Part shown: in pieces, positions 1 through 5,745 of the stretch
Layout: each line of letters begins with the position of its first letter
Position numbering within the stretch: position 1 is the first letter of the stretch
Assembly: GCA_937967875.1 (NCBI GenBank)
Contig: CALBTQ010000490.1
Span: 1 to 7,193, forward strand
Length of the DNA: 7,193 nucleotides
Reading direction: 5' to 3'
Origin: an uncultured Pseudomonadota bacterium
Lineage (GTDB): Bacteria > Lernaellota > Lernaellaia > Lernaellales > Lernaellaceae
Program-made: the position numbers and the translations under genes
The notes under the pieces: model-generated
Seen by the model: the letters and a program-made list of their open reading frames with translations, nothing else
Databases searched by the model: none
What the model was told of the DNA's origin: nothing

Positions 1-2634
1 ATGCTGTTGGCCCAATGCGGGCGCGGCGGTCTGTTCCACGTCGAATTGCATGATCGCCAGCGGGCCGTCGATCGTCAGCGACTGATCGGCAATTTCGTAT
101 CCGCTCGGTGCGGTCACCTCGGCGCCGGCCGCCGTGAAACCCTCGGGCACAAAGAAGGTCACTCGATGCGTGAACGGCGCGTAGGCTGTGCCGACCGCTC
201 CTTCCTGCTCGCCGGTCAGCGTGTTGTCATCGTCGTCCCACACCATTGATGTGATGACGTCCGCCCCGCCGATCACATGGCGGTTCGTGCCGATGAACTG
301 CGGCCGATCCAACGCCGGATGCAGCGCCACTACGCGCGGGCTATGGGCGGGCACCTCGACGCTCAACGTTTCGGCGGCGACTTCGCCGAGAAATTCCTGC
401 GTCCAGAATTCGAACGCCAGGTAAGTGGTCTCCGCGTCCAGCCCCGCTTCGTCCGGATCGACGCTGATGATGCGATCCTCGTCGGCGATGAACGGCGCGC
501 CCAGGTGGGTCAGGTCGCGGTTCACGCCCCAGTTGAGCAGGCCGATCACGCGATAAGGTTCGGGGAAGTCGTCCACCGCCAAGGACCACACCTCAGGAAA
601 TTCGCGCCGGAACATATCCAGCGGCCGTCCGGTGCGGGCATTGGCGGGCAGAATCCGGCGCAGCACGTCGACCGCTTCGGGCGTAAGATCGACGATGCGA
701 TCGCCGATTTTCACTAGCCCACCCTGCAGCGCGACCGACGTGGCGAAGGTCGTCGCTTCGTCCAACGTCAACGGCGGGTACTGCGGATCGGCATGCGCGC
801 GGAAGAAAATCAGGTCCGGATGATTGACGAAGATGCGGCCGTTGAGCCACCAGCAGCGCGCCGCGTCGCGATACATCGGTTTGAGGCCTTGGTTGTCCAA
901 AAACGAAAACGGCGCGAAGGGGTGCTGTGATTCGCCCTCCCAGACGGGCATGGTGTCCAGCGTAAGGCGCAGGCCGTCGTTGATGCCGTAGTTGGGCGCT
1001 TTGATCGCGACGTTGAGGAAGAACACGTCGTCGCCGAGCACGTCACGCATCAATTGCACGCCTTTTTTATACAGCTCGATGCGCGTGATGTTGTCTTCGT
1101 ACCAGTTGGCGCTGAGCAACACGTAGTAGGCGAAATCGAGCTTCACCCACTGCACGCCCCAATCGAGAATCATCTCCATCAGGTCGGTCAGGTGCTGGCG
1201 TGCGGCGGGCTGCGAAAGGTCCAGCGTGCGTTCGGCCTGCCCCAGAATGCCGGGCATCCACTCGTCGGCCCACCACTCGGGATGATCTTGCAGTACCTGC
1301 GAGGAATGGGCCGCGTTGAACGCCGCCATCCACAGGCCGGTCTGGAAACCGCGTTCCTTGGCGCGGCTCATCAGCCATTCGAGGCCGTTCTGGTCGCCGT
1401 GATTCGGGAAACGGTCCTCGCGGATGATCCAGTCGCCGACCATCTGTTCCCAACCGTCGTCGATCTGGAAGTAGTTCATGCCCCACTGGCGCAGTTCGCG
1501 GTCGGCGAAGTCCATGTTGTCCACGATGATCTGCTCATTGATGTTGGTGCCGTAGCCGCCCGACGAACCGCTGCCCGACCACGAATTCCACCCCGCCGGC
1601 GTGCCGATTTCCGGGTGACGTTCCAGCCAGGTTTCGATGCCCATCCAGGCCTTGATGCGGTCGCCGTACAGTTCCAGCGCCGCGAACGGCGACGACTGGC
1701 CGAAGTCGAGGATCATCACCTCGGACGCGAGCGTCTCGCCGTCGCGCACTTTTTTCGCCGGATCGTACTCGCAGGTCGTCTGCAGCGTCTGCGCCCGCGC
1801 CTGGCCGAACACCGGGCCGGTATAGACGATCGGCTGCGCCATGTCGTAGGTCAGGTAGCCGACGACCAGGCTGCGCTTGCTGCGCTGGTTGTAGATCAGC
1901 GCGCTCCAGTTCGAAATCGTGGGCATCGTGCCGGGGAAGATCGGCGTGGCGAATTCGATGTAATTCAAATAACCATTAGTCAGCGTGCGCAGTTGTTTGG
2001 TCGCGCCGAAGGACAACCGGCCGCCGTCGGGTTCGGCGAACAACTGATAGATCGAGCCGACGTTCACGCTCTTGCCCGTTTCATTGCCCACCTCGACCTG
2101 CGAGAGCACGCAGGAAAGGCCGTCAAGCACAATGAAAGTTTGCGCGATCGTCGGCGTGTCGTCGCCGCCGCGCACGACCGTCAGCGAAAGCCCCTGCCCC
2201 AGCACGTTGGTTTCCTCGTCGGTCGACCAATCGAGCGATGCCAGTTCGCTCGTCCGCCATTTCTTGAAAGGAATGAGCACGTTGTCGTACACGACGGTTT
2301 CGGCATGGTCGATGAATGTTTGTTTTTCCGGCTCGCCGACCGAATAGCGGCCCGCGCCGAGGTGATAGCGCAATTCGACGACGTTGTTGCGCAGCACCAG
2401 GTCGTCGCCGTCCTGCTCGAAGGTCACCTCGCCCGGATCGACCGTGTCGTCGTCGGGCAGCGTGTCGTCGTCATCGACATCGTCGTCGCCGGTGTCGTTA
2501 TCGTCGTCGTCATCGTCGTCGGCAGGCGTGGCGTCATCGTCGGACGAATCGTCGTCATCGTCGTCGCCGCAACCGGACCAGACCGACAGCAGCATCATCG
2601 CAAGGATAATTACCAATGAGGCGGATCGTTTCAT
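1..2634 (-). CDS. Secreted GH36-type (melibiase-like) glycoside hydrolase, lipoprotein with Asp-rich tether; 3' end off window
   Basis: The frame is open from ATG at 2634 to the left edge: 878 codons, no stop, so the C-terminus is missing. Residues 1-22 form a lipoprotein signal peptide (MKRS, hydrophobic core, WSGC lipobox, Cys22; Trp at -3 is atypical). Gly at +2 would permit outer-membrane sorting. Residues 24-66 are an Asp-rich tether. An N-terminal beta-sandwich (about 70-330) leads into a TIM barrel beginning near AGWNSWSG (Trp349). Barrel signatures are YFQIDDGW (388-395), WVKLDF with predicted nucleophile Asp500, and RLTLDTMPVW with predicted acid/base Asp560. Residues from about 780 resemble the C-terminal beta-sandwich of clan GH-D enzymes, so the end is probably near. 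Known family role: alpha-galactosidase-type retaining hydrolysis of alpha-galactosides. The usual KWD is KLD here, so the substrate is uncertain. The gene has its own promoter and Shine-Dalgarno. Confidence 0.88.
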   Translation of the reverse strand, partial: MKRSASLVIILAMMLLSVWSGCGDDDDDDSSDDDATPADDDDDDDNDTGDDDVDDDDTLPDDDTVDPGEVTFEQDGDDLVLRNNVVELRYHLGAGRYSVGEPEKQTFIDHAETVVYDNVLIPFKKWRTSELASLDWSTDEETNVLGQGLSLTVVRGGDDTPTIAQTFIVLDGLSCVLSQVEVGNETGKSVNVGSIYQLFAEPDGGRLSFGATKQLRTLTNGYLNYIEFATPIFPGTMPTISNWSALIYNQRSKRSLVVGYLTYDMAQPIVYTGPVFGQARAQTLQTTCEYDPAKKVRDGETLASEVMILDFGQSSPFAALELYGDRIKAWMGIETWLERHPEIGTPAGWNSWSGSGSSGGYGTNINEQIIVDNMDFADRELRQWGMNYFQIDDGWEQMVGDWIIREDRFPNHGDQNGLEWLMSRAKERGFQTGLWMAAFNAAHSSQVLQDHPEWWADEWMPGILGQAERTLDLSQPAARQHLTDLMEMILDWGVQWVKLDFAYYVLLSANWYEDNITRIELYKKGVQLMRDVLGDDVFFLNVAIKAPNYGINDGLRLTLDTMPVWEGESQHPFAPFSFLDNQGLKPMYRDAARCWWLNGRIFVNHPDLIFFRAHADPQYPPLTLDEATTFATSVALQGGLVKIGDRIVDLTPEAVDVLRRILPANARTGRPLDMFRREFPEVWSLAVDDFPEPYRVIGLLNWGVNRDLTHLGAPFIADEDRIISVDPDEAGLDAETTYLAFEFWTQEFLGEVAAETLSVEVPAHSPRVVALHPALDRPQFIGTNRHVIGGADVITSMVWDDDDNTLTGEQEGAVGTAYAPFTHRVTFFVPEGFTAAGAEVTAPSGYEIADQSLTIDGPLAIMQFDVEQTAAPALGQQH
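2437..2565 (-). repeat. GAC/GAT codon tract encoding Asp-rich linker of the GH36 lipoprotein
   Basis: Codons 24-66 of the glycosidase gene are mostly GAC and GAT, in runs of three to seven Asp broken by Ser, Thr, Pro, Ala, Gly and Asn; 28 of 43 residues are Asp. It lies directly behind lipobox Cys22, so it is probably a flexible, highly acidic spacer lifting the enzyme off the membrane, possibly with calcium affinity (inference). The trinucleotide repetition could allow in-frame length variation between strains. In the plus-strand frames the same bases read as runs of Ser or Val/Ile. Confidence 0.9.
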
Positions 2635-2637
2635 GAA

Positions 2638-2645
2638 CCCCTCCC
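2638..2645 (-). promoter_or_regulatory. Ribosome binding site of the GH36 gene
   Basis: On the minus strand GGGAGGGG precedes the ATG at 2634, with its GGAGG core 5 bases upstream of the start. It fixes the start used here, which also gives a complete lipoprotein signal peptide. Confidence 0.8.
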
Positions 2646-2672
2646 GCACATGCAACGTTTCACCGTGGGCCT

Positions 2673-2701
2673 ATTGTAGAGAAGCCGTCGCGTGGCTTCA
2701 A
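2673..2701 (-). promoter_or_regulatory. Predicted sigma70-type promoter for the GH36 gene
   Basis: Minus-strand TTGAAG (2701-2696) matches the -35 consensus TTGACA at four of six positions. After exactly 17 bases comes TACAAT (2678-2673), which matches TATAAT at five of six. The expected transcript start is near 2666, giving a 5' UTR of about 30 bases with the Shine-Dalgarno in it. The -35 element overlaps the stop codon of the upstream propeller gene. Identified by eye from consensus only; promoter consensus in this lineage is not known to me. Confidence 0.55.
2681..2699. repeat. Inverted repeat inside the promoter spacer (possible operator or weak terminator)
   Basis: GAAGCC (2681-2686), a 7-base loop, and GGCTTC (2694-2699) form a perfect 6-bp dyad. 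It fills the space between the -35 and -10 boxes and touches the upstream gene's stop codon. As DNA it is placed like a repressor or MerR-style operator. As RNA it could be a weak terminator for the membrane propeller gene, though no U-tract follows. Confidence 0.4.
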
Positions 2702-4059
2702 CACTCATTCGGATCGATCACGAACAGGCCCAGCGAAGATGTGCCGTAGATTTCGCCGGTATCCGGATGCGTCGCCAGATGGCGGATGCGCCGCCCGACA
2801 AAGCCTCGCCAGGTGCGCTTGCGTGCGCCGATGTCGATCTTCCACAGCTCGCCGGTCGTGAAGCTGCCGGTGAATAAAAAGCGCCCGCCGTTGGTCGTCG
2901 TCAGGCTGTAAACGCCCATCGGCGCGGGCAGCGAAAAGAGTTTTTCCAGCGAGTGCAGATCGTACGCCTCGACACACGCCAGCAACGGACGCGCCACGTA
3001 CAACCGGCCGGCGTTGTCGTCGACCAGCATGTCGCGCGCGGGCGTGATGCCGATGTTCTTGTTGCGTTTGACAGCCGGCGTTTCGGCGTCGAACTCAACC
3101 AGCCGGTTGCCGACCATCAGCCACGACGAGGAGAGAAACAGGCTTTTGGTCGTCACGCTCACCGCGAAGGGATACGGCAGCAGCAGATTGACGTCTTCCG
3201 ATTCGGCGAGTTTGGTCAGCGTGCGCGCGTCCCAGCGCGTAATGCGGGCGCTGGGCTCGCCCAACTCCCAAAGCGTCGTGCGGTCGACCGACAGCGCCAG
3301 GCGCACCGGCCGCTGCTCGGTTTCCACGCGTTGCAGTTCCTCATGCGTGACCGCGTCGTAAACCGCCAGGTACTTTTCACGAAAGTGGCCGACGTACACG
3401 CGCTGCGCCGTCTCGTCGACGGCCACCGCCTGGGTCGGCGACGGCGCGGTCACGGCGAAGGAATCATCCGCAAGATTCACGATCATCAGACTCGGCTGAT
3501 TTTCCTGCCCGTCGAAACCGCGCGTCACCCACAATTGCGCGAGCGGACGATTGAACGCCACGCGGCGCATCTGCGAAAAATTCGGCGCCTTTTCGTAAGG
3601 AACGATCATCCGCCCTACGCCGGCCAGCGATCGGTCGCGGGCGGTGATCTCGCTTTCGTTGACCAGGTTCTGCATTTCGTTGTAGGTCAGCGCCAGCGTA
3701 ACGGCCGGCACGGCGAGACCGAGCATGGCGATCGCGATCGGCCGCAGCCGCCGGCGCAACAAAATCGCGCCTCCGGCGATCACCGCCAACGCCAAGGCCA
3801 TCCGCCCCGGGTACGCGGGCACGAGCGCCGCGGCCGGCATGGCGTACAGCAGCAGGACGAAAACGATTACCGCGACGGTCCAGAAACGACTTTGCCGTTG
3901 CCAGACCCACAGCCACGCGGGCGTCAGAATCAGCGAGGCGAGCAAGACGAAATGCAGACCGGCGAGGATCATCAGGAAAAAATAGACCGGCGCCAGCAAC
4001 GCCGCTTGCAGCGCGAGCATCCCCAGAAACTTCGCAATGGCGGTCAGCAGTTTGCGCAT
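2698..4059 (-). CDS. Membrane protein: five predicted TM helices fused to an extracytoplasmic beta-propeller-like domain
   Basis: This encodes 453 residues from ATG at 4059 (MRKLL) to TGA at 2700-2698. Hydrophobic helices are visible at about 11-31, 35-52, 60-80, 87-101 and 108-126, with a basic LRRRLR patch between the last two. The N-terminus is probably cytoplasmic, which with five helices puts residues 130-453 outside the cytoplasm. That part is a run of beta-rich units with YVTN/NHL-like patterns: AVDETAQRVYVGHF (213-226), LVDDNAGRLYVARP (345-358), TTNGGRFLFTGSF (388-400) and THPDTGEIYGTSSLGLFVID (430-449). No catalytic motif is recognised, and a binding or sensing role is inference. An in-frame TTG at 4137 would add 26 residues, but it sits in an AT-rich hairpin with no Shine-Dalgarno; the chosen ATG also has only a poorly spaced GAGG. 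The membrane-plus-propeller architecture is clear; the family is unknown to me. Confidence 0.8.
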   Translation of the reverse strand: MRKLLTAIAKFLGMLALQAALLAPVYFFLMILAGLHFVLLASLILTPAWLWVWQRQSRFWTVAVIVFVLLLYAMPAAALVPAYPGRMALALAVIAGGAILLRRRLRPIAIAMLGLAVPAVTLALTYNEMQNLVNESEITARDRSLAGVGRMIVPYEKAPNFSQMRRVAFNRPLAQLWVTRGFDGQENQPSLMIVNLADDSFAVTAPSPTQAVAVDETAQRVYVGHFREKYLAVYDAVTHEELQRVETEQRPVRLALSVDRTTLWELGEPSARITRWDARTLTKLAESEDVNLLLPYPFAVSVTTKSLFLSSSWLMVGNRLVEFDAETPAVKRNKNIGITPARDMLVDDNAGRLYVARPLLACVEAYDLHSLEKLFSLPAPMGVYSLTTTNGGRFLFTGSFTTGELWKIDIGARKRTWRGFVGRRIRHLATHPDTGEIYGTSSLGLFVIDPNEC

Positions 4060-4117
4060 GGTCGGATCGCGCCGCACCTCGCTGGCGATTGACGGCCTTG
4101 GCGCGCCGAACACCCTG

Positions 4118-4150
4118 TCAATATTGATGAAAATCAATACCGTCCGGACG
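4118..4150. repeat. Cluster of short palindromes upstream of the membrane propeller gene
   Basis: Three dyads are packed together: TCAATATTGA (4118-4127, perfect 10-bp palindrome), TATTGAT-GAAA-ATCAATA (4122-4139, 7-bp stem with a tetraloop), and CGTCCGGACG (4141-4150, perfect 10-bp palindrome). The AT-rich part stands out against GC-rich surroundings. A weak promoter-like pair on the minus strand, TTGGTG (4162-4157) and TATTGA (4139-4134) with a 17-base spacer, overlaps it; each half matches consensus at only three positions. It may be a regulatory region for the gene starting at 4059, without strong evidence. Confidence 0.35.
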
Positions 4151-4223
4151 ACGACGCACCAAAACGTTACGGCCGAGACCGTTACGCACCGCTACCACTA
4201 ATCGGGATTGCCTGTCAAATATG
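4151..4223. other. Remainder of the intergenic gap, no gene seen
   Basis: No credible coding frame or RNA is visible. Minus-strand ATATTTGACAGG (4222-4211) recurs with one T fewer as ATATTGACAGG (4124-4114), so TTGACA, the perfect -35 consensus, occurs twice about 97 bases apart. No convincing -10 box follows either copy at 16-18 bases. The short words GTTAC and CGCACC are each also repeated here. Confidence 0.3.
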
Positions 4224-4269
4224 GGATGCCGGCGCTCCGCGAATCCCCAGCAAGCGGGCGCCGGCATCC
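4224..4269 (-). terminator. Strong bulged hairpin after the propeller lipoprotein gene, probable transcription terminator
   Basis: GGATGCCGGCGC (4224-4235) and GCGCCGGCATCC (4258-4269) form a perfect 12-bp inverted repeat. Inside it, after a one-base bulge, CCGC (4237-4240) pairs with GCGG (4254-4257), giving a 16-bp GC-rich stem with a 13-base loop. It begins 12 bases after the TAA of the lipoprotein gene. The following minus-strand bases (CATATTTGAC) are only moderately U-rich, so it is an imperfect intrinsic terminator; it could instead protect the 3' end of the message. Confidence 0.6.
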
Positions 4270-4280
4270 GAGCGGCGGCC

Positions 4281-5732
4281 TTAGCGGTCGAAGAGGCGAT
4301 CGGCGATCCAGAAGAAATCGGAACCCAGATCTCCCATGAAAGACAATTTACCGCTGCGATGATCGTAATCGACCATGTAGCGTTCCACTTCCGGCAGGTA
4401 GTACAGCCGCTCGGCCAGTTGACCGATCGGCCATGATTGCGCATCGAGCGTCTCCAGATTGACCCGCACGAATTTTTGCGCGCTGTGCAGCAACACGCCC
4501 AGCGACGGTTGCCGGTCACTGAACGCGTAATCGGCGATTTCGCCCTCGAAACCGAGCGGAATGACGCGGTTGGTGTTCAAGTCTACGATGTCGATGTCGT
4601 TGGTGACCTCGCCGTAGCCGATGACCAACAGGCGCTCGTTGTCGGGCGCGAACGCCACCGGGGCGGCCAGATAGCTGTTGACCGCGACATCCAGCGGGAA
4701 CAGTTGTGCCTCGAATTCCTCAAGGTCCAACACGACGATCCGGCTTTCGCCCAAGCCGTACAACGCAGCCCAGCGACCGTCTTCGCTGATGAGCACGCGC
4801 TCCAAAAAGGCGTCGATATCGATCGTCTCGGGCGTCGCCTGATCCAGATCGACCACGGCGATCGATCCTGTTGCGCTCAAGGGCAGCAGGGCGATGCGCG
4901 TCTCGGGGATGAACTGAATGTCGTCGGCCTTGCCGCTCAGATCAAGAATGTTGATCGACTGACCGACCAGATCGATGACGTACACATCAAGCGTTTCGGA
5001 CACCAGGATGATGACGAACTCGCCGTCCGGGCTGATGGCGATGCGCGTGGGCGTGCGCGGATCGCCCGGGCCCAGCGAGAGCGGATAGCTGACGGTCTGC
5101 ACCGTGTCCATCTCCAGATGCACCAGGCGGTAGTCGCGCCCCAGCAGGCAGGTGCGGCCGTCCGGATTGAAGATGATGTTGTCGGGTGTGAAATCGATGG
5201 AGACGGTTTGGCGCTCCAACGACGCCAGGTCGAGGATGTCGAGTTTGTAATAGTTGATCATGCCGCTTTCGCCGAAATCGACCTCGCCGGCCGCCGGGTC
5301 GTAAATCGCCAGCAGATAGCCGCCGTACGGATTGGCGATCAGCCGATTGACCGCTTCGCCGACCGCGATGGTTTTGGTCACGCGCGCCGCGGCGACGTCG
5401 ATGATGCGCACTATGTGCTGCACGTTGTCGAGTACGGCAAAGGCGGCGCCGTCGTCGATCACCGCCGCGTGTTTGGGATCCGGCGAGGTGGGAATCGACA
5501 CGCGGCTCTTGCCCGCCGGATCGACGCGGTCCACCGAACCGTCATAGGGGTCGATCAACAGACCGTAGCGGCCGTTGGTAAAAGCGGGAATGTCCTGGTA
5601 CGGCTGCCGATGACGCTCTTCCTTTTCATCCTCGCCGAACAACTCGTCCCAGGCATCGTTCCAGGGTTCGCACGCGCCCAGCAGCGGCAGCAACATCGAC
5701 ACCAAAATCGCGATCATGAGTTTGCGTTTCAT
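4281..5732 (-). CDS. Beta-propeller-like lipoprotein
   Basis: This encodes 483 residues from ATG at 5732 to TAA at 4283-4281. Residues 1-21 are a textbook lipoprotein signal (MKRK, hydrophobic core, LLGAC lipobox, Cys21; Glu at +2 fits outer-membrane export). A short acidic linker (22-45) carries none of the Asp runs seen in genes A and D. The rest is roughly nine or ten repeats of 35-45 residues, each with a '[LI]xx[ST]xDGxxxxxL' start and an 'xIxVVDLxx' strand, for example ISPDGEFVIILVSETLDVYVIDL (233-255, two strands), ISEDGRWAALYG (315-326) and NDIDIVDLNTN (378-388). This is the YVTN/WD40-like propeller pattern. No catalytic residues are recognised, so binding or scaffolding is inferred. 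It lies 12 bases after gene D, and its last 70 residues align with D's C-terminus (DYDHRSGKLSF, 455-465), suggesting a tandem paralogue. A hairpin follows. Confidence 0.85.
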   Translation of the reverse strand: MKRKLMIAILVSMLLPLLGACEPWNDAWDELFGEDEKEERHRQPYQDIPAFTNGRYGLLIDPYDGSVDRVDPAGKSRVSIPTSPDPKHAAVIDDGAAFAVLDNVQHIVRIIDVAAARVTKTIAVGEAVNRLIANPYGGYLLAIYDPAAGEVDFGESGMINYYKLDILDLASLERQTVSIDFTPDNIIFNPDGRTCLLGRDYRLVHLEMDTVQTVSYPLSLGPGDPRTPTRIAISPDGEFVIILVSETLDVYVIDLVGQSINILDLSGKADDIQFIPETRIALLPLSATGSIAVVDLDQATPETIDIDAFLERVLISEDGRWAALYGLGESRIVVLDLEEFEAQLFPLDVAVNSYLAAPVAFAPDNERLLVIGYGEVTNDIDIVDLNTNRVIPLGFEGEIADYAFSDRQPSLGVLLHSAQKFVRVNLETLDAQSWPIGQLAERLYYLPEVERYMVDYDHRSGKLSFMGDLGSDFFWIADRLFDR

Positions 5733-5738
5733 GGCCGT

Positions 5739-5745
5739 CCCTCCC
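5739..5745 (-). promoter_or_regulatory. Ribosome binding site overlapping the upstream stop codon
   Basis: GGGAGGG lies 6 bases before the ATG at 5732, and its first G is the last base of the upstream gene's TAG. This arrangement suggests translational coupling of the two propeller genes and fixes the start of the downstream one. Confidence 0.8.

Noticed and set aside
2437..2565. Possible CRISPR or tandem-repeat array
   Set aside because: The repetition is codon-level GAC/GAT within an open frame; there are no spaced constant repeats.
1054..2619. Plus-strand open frame of 521 codons
   Set aside because: It is antisense to the GH36 gene, and its end is a low-complexity Val/Ile run that simply mirrors the GAC/GAT tract.
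2384..2749. Ser-rich plus-strand frame
   Set aside because: The poly-Ser stretch is the reverse reading of the Asp codon tract, not a real protein.
2953..4092. Plus-strand open frame of 379 codons
   Set aside because: It is antisense to the membrane propeller gene, with a Gln/Arg/His-rich composition lacking any fold signature.
4116..4121. TTGACA as a promoter -35 box (also at 4213-4218)
   Set aside because: The sequences 16-18 bases downstream (GTAGCG/TAGCGG and AGGCCG) do not resemble a -10 box.
4060..4137. 26-residue N-terminal extension of the membrane propeller gene from TTG at 4137
   Set aside because: It has no Shine-Dalgarno and starts inside an AT-rich hairpin, and it places charged residues (SEVRRD) before a normal MRKLL membrane start.
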